A stretch of 6,972 bases of DNA from Phycisphaerae bacterium (GTDB lineage Bacteria > Planctomycetota > Phycisphaerae > UBA1845 > UTPLA1), in contig JAJDEC010000230.1 of the NCBI GenBank assembly GCA_029259995.1, positions 1 through 6,972 on the forward strand. Direction: 5' to 3'. The notes beneath the pieces are model-generated. The model saw nothing but the letters and a program-made list of their open reading frames with translations, was not told the DNA's origin and did no database searches. A program made the position numbers and the translations under genes. Numbering within the stretch: the stretch's first letter is position 1; every line of letters begins with the position of its first letter. This document shows, one piece after another, positions 1 to 6,164 of the stretch.

Positions 1-1
1 C

Positions 2-892
2 ATCGTGATCGTGCTCGTCGAACCCGCACGTGATCGTCGTGACGCGGTTCCGCGTCGTCTGCTTCATCGCGCCCACGACGGCCCCCGAGTCGAGGCCGCC
101 GCTCAGGAACGCCCCGACCGGCACATCCGCGTGCACGCGCATCCGCGTCGCACGCTTCAACGCGCGCCAAGTCTCCTCGGCGCATTCATCCTCGCACGCT
201 TCTTCCGAAACGCCGCGATAATGCAGGTCCCAGTATCGCCGCAGCCGGATTTCCTCGCGATCGAAGACCAGCATCCGCCCCGGCTCCAGCTTGCGAACAT
301 TCGCAAGAATCGTCTTCGGCGACGGTACGAAGCTGTAAGTCAGATAGTCGGCGATCGCCGTTGTGTCGACGCGAACAGCCTCCCGCATGCCCAGCATGAC
401 AGACTTCAACTCCGATGCAAACACCAGTCGATCGCCGTCGACCGCGTAATACAGCGGCTTGACGCCCAGCCGATCGCGCACGAGCACCAGCCGCTTCTTC
501 CGATCGTCCCACAAGGCAATCGCGAACATCCCGTTCAATCGCTCGACGAACGAATCCCCCATCTCTTCGTACAGATGCACGACAACTTCCGCATCGCTCT
601 GTGTCTTGAAATGATGACCCTTGTTGATCAGTTCATCACGCAGTTCGCGATAGTTGTAGATCTCCCCATTCACGATCACGCGGATTCGACCCGACTCGTT
701 CGCAATCGGCTGCCGCCCCGTCGATAAGTCAATGATCGCCAGTCGCCGATGCCCGAGGGCCACGTCCACCGTCAGATAGGTGCCCGAATCGTCCGGGCCC
801 CGATGACGCAGCGCGTCCATCATCCGGTCCAGTCGCCCGCGACACTCGTTTGTAACAGCGTGAAAACCCGCGATACCGGCGATCCCGCACAT
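2..892 (-). CDS. asnB: Asparagine synthase-type glutamine amidotransferase, N-terminal part (cut by left edge)
   Basis: The class of enzyme transfers ammonia from glutamine to an ATP-activated acid, classically aspartate to asparagine, in the cytosol. The frame is open to the window edge, giving 297 codons of a protein usually near 600 residues. Residues 2-4 (CGI) carry the N-terminal nucleophile Cys2 of a class II glutaminase domain. Further family motifs are RHRGPDD (29-35), GHRRLAIIDLS (47-57), NGEIYNY (75-81), SDAE (99-102), RDRLGVKPLYY (139-149) and SELK (160-163). The ATP-binding PP-loop SGGLDS follows at 264-269, so the synthetase domain begins before the edge. Start: ATG at 892 places Cys at position 2 as maturation requires, with GGGAG at 901-905, 8 nt upstream. 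Exosortase-associated amidotransferases used in exopolysaccharide synthesis share this architecture, and a PEP-CTERM gene lies in the same window, so that role is an alternative to asparagine synthesis. The fragment cannot separate the two. Confidence 0.95.
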   Translation of the reverse strand, partial: MCGIAGIAGFHAVTNECRGRLDRMMDALRHRGPDDSGTYLTVDVALGHRRLAIIDLSTGRQPIANESGRIRVIVNGEIYNYRELRDELINKGHHFKTQSDAEVVVHLYEEMGDSFVERLNGMFAIALWDDRKKRLVLVRDRLGVKPLYYAVDGDRLVFASELKSVMLGMREAVRVDTTAIADYLTYSFVPSPKTILANVRKLEPGRMLVFDREEIRLRRYWDLHYRGVSEEACEDECAEETWRALKRATRMRVHADVPVGAFLSGGLDSGAVVGAMKQTTRNRVTTITCGFDEHDHD

Positions 893-1171
893 GGCGTCCG
901 CTCCCGAATTCTGAAAAAAGGCACGCTTCGCAGGATGCGTTCCGCGCGAAAGGAGTCCCCTCCAACAATATCGGTCATTCCCCCCGACATGCCGCCGCGG
1001 AACCAGTTGCCCGGAACCGTATAACCCCTGATTCGCGCAGTTTTTGCGCCAACCCGGGTTTGTGAAGCGGAATTCGCGAAATGGGAACCGTCAGGCAGGC
1101 GCCGAACGTACCGATGAAGAGAAGAAGGCCGCCGTTCCTGTTACAACGGCAAAATCGCCTCGCAGCAAAGG

Positions 1172-1200
1172 TGGCCGACAGAGGATTCGTACCGTACGAT
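1172..1200 (+). promoter_or_regulatory. Weak candidate promoter for tatA
   Basis: The hexamers TGGCCG (1172-1177, 3/6 to TTGACA) and TACGAT (1195-1200, 4/6 to TATAAT) are separated by 17 nt, about 50 bp before the tatA start. The -10 overlaps the 11-bp palindrome at 1188-1198, which could be a regulator site. The match is poor and may be chance. Confidence 0.2.
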
Positions 1201-1240
1201 TCTATTGGGCGGTTATCACCCCCGAATCGACCGACCCGTC

Positions 1241-1245
1241 AGGAG
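1241..1245 (+). promoter_or_regulatory. Ribosome binding site setting the tatA start
   Basis: AGGAG lies 6 nt before ATG at 1252. It decides for this start over the in-frame ATG at 1081, whose 57-residue extension would put a basic, non-family sequence before the membrane helix. Confidence 0.8.
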
Positions 1246-1251
1246 TCCATC

Positions 1252-1548
1252 ATGATTGCCATGCAACCATGTCTCGCATTTCTTCAGAACTTCGGCGCGA
1301 TGGAGATGATCGTCATCGGCGTCATCGCCCTGCTGATCTTCGGCCGTCGACTGCCCGAAGTCGGGCGTTCACTCGGCAAGAGCTTTGTCGAATTCAAGAA
1401 GGGTCTGAAAGATACGGGCGACGAGATCAAGGAAATTGAATCCGAAGCCCGCAAGTCGGTCAGCAATGATCCGAAGCCGACCGATCGCCCGGCGAATTTC
1501 AACGATCCCAAGCACAACGAATCGAAGACCGAATCCGTCCACTCCTGA
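1252..1548 (+). CDS. tatA: TatA/E-type twin-arginine translocase subunit
   Basis: TatA oligomers form the protein-conducting part of the Tat pathway, which exports folded proteins across the inner membrane. The product is 98 residues, normal for the family. A short N-terminal segment is followed by one hydrophobic helix (about residues 19-30), the conserved Phe-Gly hinge FG (30-31), and an amphipathic helix beginning RRLPEVGRSLGKSFVEFKKG (32-51). The remaining tail, about 45 residues, is charged and probably disordered. This helix-hinge-helix order with LPE and the SLG/FKKG pattern is the TatA/E signature. TatB would normally have a longer C-terminal region and different residues here. ATG at 1261 (residue 4) is an alternative start but lies further from the ribosome binding site. 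No tatB or tatC is adjacent, so the gene stands alone. It converges with tetR, and the two genes are separated by palindromic repeats. Confidence 0.93.
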   Translation: MIAMQPCLAFLQNFGAMEMIVIGVIALLIFGRRLPEVGRSLGKSFVEFKKGLKDTGDEIKEIESEARKSVSNDPKPTDRPANFNDPKHNESKTESVHS

Positions 1549-1555
1549 TGGTAAC

Positions 1556-1578
1556 GTAGGTCGGGTCATCGACCCGAC
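1556..1578 (+). repeat. GTAG-headed REP-like palindrome, copy 1
   Basis: GTAG (1556-1559) is followed directly by a perfect 8-bp inverted repeat, GTCGGGTC (1560-1567) and GACCCGAC (1571-1578), with the 3-nt loop ATC. The sequence from 1555 to 1579 is identical to 6204-6228, in the same orientation. A GTAG tetranucleotide 5' to a short palindrome is the hallmark of REP elements moved by RAYT-type transposases. It lies 7 bp after the tatA stop, between converging genes, so in RNA it may also end or stabilise transcripts. Confidence 0.8.
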
Positions 1579-1592
1579 AGCGTCGCGGGTGC

Positions 1593-1617
1593 CATGCCGA
1601 TCCTTAAGGTCGGCATG
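1593..1617. repeat. Hairpin-forming palindrome following REP copy 1
   Basis: The perfect 8-bp arms CATGCCGA (1593-1600) and TCGGCATG (1610-1617) enclose T plus the palindrome CCTTAAGG, allowing two further C-G pairs and a TTAA loop. No run of T follows on either strand, so it is not a classic intrinsic terminator. Its position between the tatA and tetR stops still fits a bidirectional transcript-end hairpin. It may instead be the second half of a compound repeat with 1556-1578. Confidence 0.65.
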
Positions 1618-1641
1618 CTGCATGCAATGAGCAGACGCCCT

Positions 1642-2271
1642 TCAACCGTCCGACTGCCGATCCCCCGCCAGCATTTCGATCAACAATCCGATCGTCTGTT
1701 CGACCGTCGCCGGCGTCGCATGCCCCGGAATCGCCAGCGGCTTGATGAACGCGAACCCGATCGCCGCATGAACCAGCTGCCAGGCCAGCCCATCGGCCGA
1801 CACATCGCTGCGCACCTGCCCCGCGCGCTGGGCACGCTTGATCAGATTGCTGAGGAACTTCGCATACTGCTGATAGTGATCTCGCAAGGCTGCCTGAACC
1901 TTCGGCTCTGCGATCTCCGTTTGCGCCATGAAGATGACTTGATAGAGCTGCTTCGTTCGCGGGTCCGTAATCGCTGGATTCAATCGAAACAGCACGCGCA
2001 GCCGATCCATGGGCGACTTGAGCGGTGCAATCGCCTGCCGCCACGCCCGGATCACTTCTTTGCCGACTTCCTCGACCAGCGATGCAAACAATTCCTGCTT
2101 GCTCTTGAAATGACGATACAACACGGGTTCCGACACGTGCGCCGCCCGCGCCAGTCGGGCCGTCGTTGTTCCCTGATATCCATATTGTGAGAAACAGCTG
2201 ATGGCGGCCTCCATCAGGTGTTGCCGACGATCGTCGGGCTTCATCCGCCGCGATTTTGAACCACTGTTCAC
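1642..2271 (-). CDS. TetR/AcrR family transcriptional regulator
   Basis: This is a DNA-binding repressor of 209 residues, the usual TetR length. An N-terminal helical bundle contains the helix-turn-helix TTTARLARAAHVSEPVLYRH (about residues 35-54), followed by the family pattern FKSKQELF (55-62). The C-terminal two thirds is the ligand-binding and dimerisation domain, too variable to name an effector. Start: GTG at 2271 overlaps the stop of the upstream lipoprotein gene (GTGA, 2268-2271) and has GAGGAGG at 2282-2288. ATG at 2244 is in frame but has no ribosome binding site. The overlap implies translational coupling, so the regulator is made together with the lipoprotein. A plausible target is the promoter at 3463-3490, which is followed by an inverted repeat at 3443-3462. 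That target is inferred, not shown. Confidence 0.92.
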   Translation of the reverse strand: MNSGSKSRRMKPDDRRQHLMEAAISCFSQYGYQGTTTARLARAAHVSEPVLYRHFKSKQELFASLVEEVGKEVIRAWRQAIAPLKSPMDRLRVLFRLNPAITDPRTKQLYQVIFMAQTEIAEPKVQAALRDHYQQYAKFLSNLIKRAQRAGQVRSDVSADGLAWQLVHAAIGFAFIKPLAIPGHATPATVEQTIGLLIEMLAGDRQSDG

Positions 2272-3428
2272 CCGCCGACGGCCTCCTCGGGGCTGTTCTC
2301 GCGTTCAACAACCTCGTCGCGATACTCCGTCGTTTCTGCAGTCTCAATATCCGTCGGGCGATTCGACGGACGCGGCGACAAGTCCGCACCGTCTGAAGCC
2401 GTCGACCCCGCGGACCATTCCGTTGCGCTCGGCGCCCGATCCTCATCCAGCTCCACGTCGTACCAGAGACTGCCGTCAGTCGTCAGTTCCGCAGATCGAT
2501 TGCGATCATCGGCGGGTCGCAGAGGTTTGCGTTTCGTTCGCGCCGTGACGCGTTCGTCCTTGCGAGACGATTCCGCGTATCGCGGCAACTCACGGGGCGA
2601 CGTCCGTCGACCGCCCACAAGGCGACGATCGCTGTCCATCATCGCAGGCGCCAGATAATACTGAACAAAAGTCTTAGTCGTCGCGGAGACGTGACCGCCG
2701 TCGTAGCCGCCATCCCGAAAATCCGAGCGATAGGGAATATTCGCGAGCTTCTGATATTGCTTCTCCGTATCCGGATACGGAGAGGAGATGCGATGGAATC
2801 CTTCCAGGCCGGCAATGCCGTCCCGGCTCTCTTTCCGGTCGACGGTTCCCGTGTACCACACGAGATTGGACAGGATGACATCACTCGTCGAATGCAGGAC
2901 GTATAGCTTGCCCCGCACGCGCCGCAGGGCGCGGGTCATGTCATGCCCGGCCGACATGCTGCATCCGAGATACATGACATTGTCGACCTTGAACGATTCG
3001 GGCAGATACTCGAGCGCGAACGTCGCAATCCCCGTCCCCGCCGACAACGCGATGATGTGAATCGGCGCATCGGGATGCCTTCGTCGGAATCGCTGAATCT
3101 GATCGGCCAGCTCCGCCGCCTTGGCTCGATTGCGCGAGATATTGAGTTGATCACCAGCATGCGTCCAGCTCTGCCACGGAACGACTTCGACGAGACCGCG
3201 AAATCCCGCGTCGCGCATTCCCCGAGGCACGTCAAACGAACCAATGTTCCCGACGGGTCCGGCGCCGCCGACGTAATACACGACGCCCTGCTGCTGAACG
3301 CCGCGCGGCTGCGTCTTATCGACGGCAAACTTCACGATATCTGAGCATCCCGTACCGCTGCCCAGAAGAATTGCGAAGAAAATGATGTAAGTGGGTTTCA
3401 ACATGATGGATCGCGAAACTCGTTTCAT
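2268..3428 (-). CDS. Predicted lipoprotein with alpha/beta-hydrolase-like fold
   Basis: The 386-residue product starts with a signal sequence: basic residues, a hydrophobic stretch (13-23), then GSGTGC with Cys28 as a likely lipid-attached cysteine. The lipobox is imperfect because position -3 is Gly. Residues about 48-265 read as an alpha/beta hydrolase: YVGGAGPVGN (52-61) as an oxyanion-type loop, ALSAG (127-131) as a nucleophile elbow with Ser129, HSTSD (179-183) supplying Asp183, and GGH (244-246) supplying His246. This order matches a Ser-Asp-His triad, though the first elbow Gly is Ala. Residues 265-386 are rich in Arg, Glu, Asp, Ser and Thr and probably disordered. Substrate unknown. 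ATG at 3428 is chosen because AGGG lies just upstream, although the spacing of 3 nt is short; ATG at 3404 would also give a usable signal peptide. The gene has its own strong promoter and overlaps tetR. Confidence 0.8.
   Translation of the reverse strand: MKRVSRSIMLKPTYIIFFAILLGSGTGCSDIVKFAVDKTQPRGVQQQGVVYYVGGAGPVGNIGSFDVPRGMRDAGFRGLVEVVPWQSWTHAGDQLNISRNRAKAAELADQIQRFRRRHPDAPIHIIALSAGTGIATFALEYLPESFKVDNVMYLGCSMSAGHDMTRALRRVRGKLYVLHSTSDVILSNLVWYTGTVDRKESRDGIAGLEGFHRISSPYPDTEKQYQKLANIPYRSDFRDGGYDGGHVSATTKTFVQYYLAPAMMDSDRRLVGGRRTSPRELPRYAESSRKDERVTARTKRKPLRPADDRNRSAELTTDGSLWYDVELDEDRAPSATEWSAGSTASDGADLSPRPSNRPTDIETAETTEYRDEVVERENSPEEAVGG
2282..2288 (-). promoter_or_regulatory. Strong ribosome binding site for tetR inside the lipoprotein gene
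   Basis: GAGGAGG lies within the last codons of the lipoprotein gene, 10 nt before the GTG at 2271. It is the reason to prefer that start over ATG 2244. Confidence 0.65.
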
Positions 3429-3442
3429 TCGCCCTGATCAAA

Positions 3443-3462
3443 CTCGACCGAAGCGATTCGAG
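3443..3462. promoter_or_regulatory. Candidate operator: inverted repeat at the transcription start
   Basis: CTCGA (3443-3447) and TCGAG (3458-3462) form 5-bp inverted arms 10 bp apart, directly downstream of the -10 box and over the predicted transcription start. The place and span fit a TetR-type operator that would autoregulate the lipoprotein-tetR pair. The arms are short and the centre is not symmetric, so chance is possible. Confidence 0.25.
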
Positions 3463-3490
3463 ATTATACGGGCGCCGGGTTTCGTGTCGA
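3463..3490 (-). promoter_or_regulatory. Sigma70-type promoter for lipoprotein-tetR
   Basis: On the minus strand, TCGACA (3485-3490, 5/6 to TTGACA) and a perfect TATAAT (3463-3468) are spaced by 16 nt. Transcription would begin near 3456, leaving a leader of about 28 nt before the ATG at 3428. It sits in the 70-bp gap after the binding-protein gene and is the best promoter match I found in the window. Confidence 0.65.
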
Positions 3491-3498
3491 TGCGCTCG

Positions 3499-4554
3499 TC
3501 ATTCCCGCTGCCGCGCGGGCGCGCGAATTCCTTTTCGCCACAAGCGCCAACGCGCCTCATGCCACGCCAGGTCCTCCGATGTCACGATTTCCGACGGAAG
3601 AATAATCAGATCGATCGGTTCGTCGCTTCGATCTTCCGCGCGCCGAATCGTCGCACGCACGGCCTGATCGATCGCTTCGTACAAATCGTATGCCACGAGC
3701 GCGTCAATGTCGCCGCGCCGCAACGCATCGAAATACCTGGGATCGTCTCGACAGACAATTAAGGAGCACCCCAAAGGAATCAGCGATTCGCCCTCGCCAA
3801 GCCGCCGAAGCGGCCAATCATCGATCAATACCCATCCGCCGATCCTTGGATAAAGCCGCGATTGCCTGCGGATCATCTGCTGGCCCTTGATGTCATTGGC
3901 GCCGCAGTCCAGTTCCTTGAACAACTCGATCGCCGTGTCACCTCTCAGCTGCTGCTTGAACCCCGAATATCGCGCGCCATAACTGGGATGATCCACCCCC
4001 GCGTGCAACAACATGACCGTTCGTCGATCGGCGGGCAGGACGCGCGCACAGGCGATTGCCGCCGCCTGGCCGATCGCCAACTCGCTCGGCCCCACATAGA
4101 CACTCCGCTTGGATTTCGGCGCATCCATGCCCAGCAGAACCACCGGCTTGCCGTCATTCATCAATCGCGCAACACTGCTTTCGATCGCTTCGGGATCAAG
4201 CGGCATCACGCAGACGGCGTGAATGTCTGCGGTTCGCACTTCCTCCAGCACCGCCTGTTGCGCCGACGGCGAATCGTCCTTCGGCGCGAAAAATGAAACG
4301 CTGGCCCCCGGAACTTCGGAAACGACTTGCCCCACGACCGTACGAAGCACTTCCCACGACGGATCAGACTCCGACACGCCGACAACCGCGATGTGCTTCG
4401 ACGAACGCGACGATCGCGTCGGTGCCTTGTACTGCGGATCACATCGACTCGCCGACGACAGAATCGCGGCGCAGAACAAACCCAACGCGGCGACGGCGTT
4501 CAACCACCGAAGACTGCAGGAACGATCTGTGCGGCAATCGTAATTTTTCGACAA
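3499..4554 (-). CDS. Periplasmic sugar-binding-protein-like protein (ABC/LacI-type ligand-binding fold)
   Basis: The 351-residue product has a basic N-terminus and a hydrophobic segment (about 18-35), so it is probably exported. Cys38 is preceded by a poor lipobox (SASRC), so lipid attachment is uncertain. The rest follows the type I periplasmic binding fold: a first strand HIAVVGV (54-60), AVCVMPLDPEAIESSVARLM (113-132), KPVVLLGMDAP (136-146), YVGPSELAIGQAAA (153-166), RYSGF (195-199) and, near the end of the second lobe, GDIDALVAYDLYEAIDQAV (281-299). These patterns are those of ribose/galactose-type binding proteins. No permease or ATPase gene is adjacent, so it may feed a distant transporter or act as a sensor. 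The start is TTG at 4554, 3 bp after the VanZ stop, with AAGG about 9 nt upstream. TTG is a rare start, and no ATG is available before the signal segment. Confidence 0.82.
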   Translation of the reverse strand: MSKNYDCRTDRSCSLRWLNAVAALGLFCAAILSSASRCDPQYKAPTRSSRSSKHIAVVGVSESDPSWEVLRTVVGQVVSEVPGASVSFFAPKDDSPSAQQAVLEEVRTADIHAVCVMPLDPEAIESSVARLMNDGKPVVLLGMDAPKSKRSVYVGPSELAIGQAAAIACARVLPADRRTVMLLHAGVDHPSYGARYSGFKQQLRGDTAIELFKELDCGANDIKGQQMIRRQSRLYPRIGGWVLIDDWPLRRLGEGESLIPLGCSLIVCRDDPRYFDALRRGDIDALVAYDLYEAIDQAVRATIRRAEDRSDEPIDLIILPSEIVTSEDLAWHEARWRLWRKGIRAPARQRE

Positions 4555-4557
4555 CGT

Positions 4558-4950
4558 CTATCGCCTTTGTCTTGAGAGCAACACAACCACGACGATACCC
4601 AACAGGGCACCCGCGCCGTCGGCCGCAAGATCGCCCCATTCAAACATCCGTCCGACAAAGGGCTGCGTGGACTCGTCCAGAAGCGCATAGCCGAGCATCG
4701 CGAGCCAAACACCGGGAATCATGCCGCCGCGAAGCCTTCGGCCGCGCACAAACGCCAGCGTCAGCATCGTCACGACGCCGAGCGCCAGAAAGCCGACACA
4801 ATGAAGCAGTTTGTCGTTGATGAGTCCGCCGCCCGGTACGCGGCTCGGCGGCAGATGCGTCATCACGAAGGCCGTCACATACGACAAGCCGCATCCGAAA
4901 ACGCTCAGACGGCGCGTCGATCGCGATGGAGCAAGTCGCGTCGGATTCAT
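4558..4950 (-). CDS. VanZ-like family membrane protein
   Basis: This is a small integral membrane protein of 130 residues with four hydrophobic segments at about 15-32, 49-68, 78-92 and 107-125. It carries the VanZ-family motifs: NDKLLH (45-50) before the second segment and DESTQPFVGRMFEWGD (92-107) between the third and fourth, then DGAGALLG (111-118). VanZ of enterococci gives low-level teicoplanin resistance, but most members of the family, this one included, have no known reaction. ATG at 4950 is 7 bp after the parA stop and lacks a good ribosome binding site, which suggests coupling to parA translation. The frame is open upstream to 5331, but that part is Arg-rich antisense-type sequence overlapping parA and is not credible. 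The gene sits between parA and the binding-protein gene, 3 bp from the latter. Confidence 0.88.
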   Translation of the reverse strand: MNPTRLAPSRSTRRLSVFGCGLSYVTAFVMTHLPPSRVPGGGLINDKLLHCVGFLALGVVTMLTLAFVRGRRLRGGMIPGVWLAMLGYALLDESTQPFVGRMFEWGDLAADGAGALLGIVVVVLLSRQRR

Positions 4951-4957
4951 GGAGTGT

Positions 4958-6052
4958 TTAAGACGCCTGTCGATTTGCGATCGACGGCGGTTTCCGTGCA
5001 GGCGTCGCCCGGACCATCGGCGCGTTTTCCGTTTCGGCCGGCTTCGCGACACTCGCCGACGGGGCTCGACGCACTTCGGCCTCCCCGTCCTTGATCGCCG
5101 GGGAAACATCCTCAGTGTCAGCGTCAGCGATTCCAATCTTCGGGCTGCCCGCCGTTTTCGCGACGCCTGGCTGCTTCGTTGGCTTCTCCGCCGGCGCGCT
5201 CGCCGCATCGATGGGCGCCTGGACAGGCGTTTCCGCCGGGACGCCGATCGGCTTCCCGCGGCCTTCCAGCACGGCCAGCACTTCATCGGCCAGCGCCAGA
5301 TAGTCCGTCGCCCCATTGCTTCGAGGCGCATACTCGAAGATGGATTGACCGTAGCTCGGGCATTCCGCGAGCTTCACATTGCGTCGAATCCGAGCATCGA
5401 AAATGCGCGCCTCGTTCCACGGCACCTGCGAATCCCGATGCGATTCCAGGAACGCGCTCAAATCGTCAACCACTTCCGAAGACAATCGCGTACCGGCGTC
5501 ATTCAGACAGATGGCGATACCAAGCACTGTGAGATCCGCATTGATCCGCTGATTCACGAGCAAAATCGTCTCGAACAGCTTGCCCGTTCCCTGCAGCGCC
5601 AGGAAATGCGGCTGAACGGGAATCAACACACGATTCGACGCACACATTGCGTTCAGCGACAGGACGCCGAGCGACGGCGGACAATCGAACATCACAACGT
5701 CGTAGGGCCAGTCACCGTTTCGCAGGGCGTCGCGAAGGATGACTTCGCGACCGACGACGCTGACCAGTTCCGTCTCGGCGGCGGCCAGATCAACATGCGC
5801 CGGAACAATATCAATCGTGGGAGAATACGTGTGAATGGCTTCGCCGAGCGGCAGGCTGCCCGTCAGGACTTCGTACACGCCGCGGCCCGGCGCCGCTTCG
5901 TCCAGACCGAAATGGGTCGTCAGATGGCCCTGCGGATCGAGATCGACGAGGAGCATCCGCTTGCCGCGCTGCCCGAGGCCGGCCCCCAGATTGACCGCCG
6001 TCGACGTCTTGCCGACGCCGCCCTTCTGGTTAATGACCGCAATGCAATCCAT
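4958..6052 (-). CDS. ParA/Soj-family ATPase with long disordered C-terminal tail
   Basis: This is a cytosolic P-loop ATPase of 364 residues. ParA proteins dimerise on ATP, coat DNA or membrane and position chromosomes, plasmids or protein complexes. Seen: the deviant Walker A KGGVGKT (10-16) with the signature Lys10, DLDPQG (37-42), and Walker B-type FDCPPSLG (122-129). The ATPase domain ends near residue 265, the normal family length. The remaining 100 residues are rich in Ala, Pro and Lys and probably disordered. No parB follows and no parS-type site was seen, so it is an orphan ParA whose cargo is unknown. ATG at 6052 is chosen because GAGAGAGAG lies at 6057-6065 and the Walker A then sits at its usual place. 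The in-frame GTG at 6073 would swallow that site. It is the first gene of the vanZ and binding-protein series and overlaps neither neighbour. Confidence 0.93.
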   Translation of the reverse strand: MDCIAVINQKGGVGKTSTAVNLGAGLGQRGKRMLLVDLDPQGHLTTHFGLDEAAPGRGVYEVLTGSLPLGEAIHTYSPTIDIVPAHVDLAAAETELVSVVGREVILRDALRNGDWPYDVVMFDCPPSLGVLSLNAMCASNRVLIPVQPHFLALQGTGKLFETILLVNQRINADLTVLGIAICLNDAGTRLSSEVVDDLSAFLESHRDSQVPWNEARIFDARIRRNVKLAECPSYGQSIFEYAPRSNGATDYLALADEVLAVLEGRGKPIGVPAETPVQAPIDAASAPAEKPTKQPGVAKTAGSPKIGIADADTEDVSPAIKDGEAEVRRAPSASVAKPAETENAPMVRATPARKPPSIANRQAS

Positions 6053-6096
6053 TGCACTCTCTCTCGCCGACACCAGGCGTCATCCGGACGCCCGTA

Positions 6097-6125
6097 AGTT
6101 TAACTGCCGCAGAATTGTAAGGTAA
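6097..6125 (-). promoter_or_regulatory. Weak candidate promoter for the parA cluster
   Basis: On the minus strand, TTACCT (6120-6125, 3/6 to TTGACA) and TAAACT (6097-6102, 4/6 to TATAAT) are 17 nt apart, about 45 bp before the parA start. It lies in the only gap between the PEP-CTERM gene and parA, so a promoter is expected here, but this match is modest. Confidence 0.25.
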
Positions 6126-6164
6126 GCGCGCCGCCAACGCCAAGATTTCCGAATCGCCCCCAAA

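Larger units (their letters stand above)
893..1251. other. Divergent intergenic region between asnB-like gene and tatA
   Basis: This 359-bp stretch separates the two divergent gene starts and must hold promoters for both. I see no convincing open reading frame with a ribosome binding site. Small symmetric elements are visible: GCGCA/TGCGC with a GTTTT loop (1035-1049), the palindrome AACCCGGGTT (1051-1060), GCCGTT/AACGGC with an 8-nt loop (1131-1150), and CGTAC-C-GTACG (1188-1198) overlapping a weak -10 candidate for tatA. No consensus-quality promoter for asnB was found. Confidence 0.6.

Noticed and set aside
675..695. A partial match to the REP arm (CGACCCGAC) inside the amidotransferase gene
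   Set aside because: It lacks the second arm and the GTAG head, and codes for conserved-frame protein, so it is chance.
5..727. A 240-codon plus-strand frame at the left edge
   Set aside because: It is antisense to the amidotransferase gene, whose motifs are unambiguous on the minus strand. The plus-strand product is Arg/His-rich with no motif.
1081..1251. N-terminal extension of TatA from ATG 1081
   Set aside because: TatA proteins begin close to the membrane helix, and AGGAG at 1241 points to ATG 1252.
1593..1617. Intrinsic terminator of tatA or tetR
   Set aside because: The stem is good, but no T-run follows on either strand, so it is listed as a repeat or hairpin only.
1604..2446. A 280-codon minus-strand frame overlapping tetR
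   Set aside because: It is a different frame of the same strand as the recognisable TetR gene. Its composition is Arg/Ala/Gly-biased with no domain, and it runs through the hairpin at 1593-1617.
4951..5331. N-terminal extension of the VanZ-like protein to 5331
   Set aside because: The extension is Arg/Ser-rich, overlaps the parA tail in another frame, and has no membrane segment. ATG at 4950 gives a normal-length VanZ-like protein.
4811..6097. A 428-codon plus-strand open frame opposite parA
   Set aside because: It is the antisense of the clearly conserved parA gene, is extremely Arg-rich and low in complexity, and has no family motif. It is a G+C-driven shadow.
4958..6164. A parS centromere site or ParB gene near parA
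   Set aside because: I looked for a TGTTTCACGTGAAACA-like palindrome and for a ParB reading frame and found neither.
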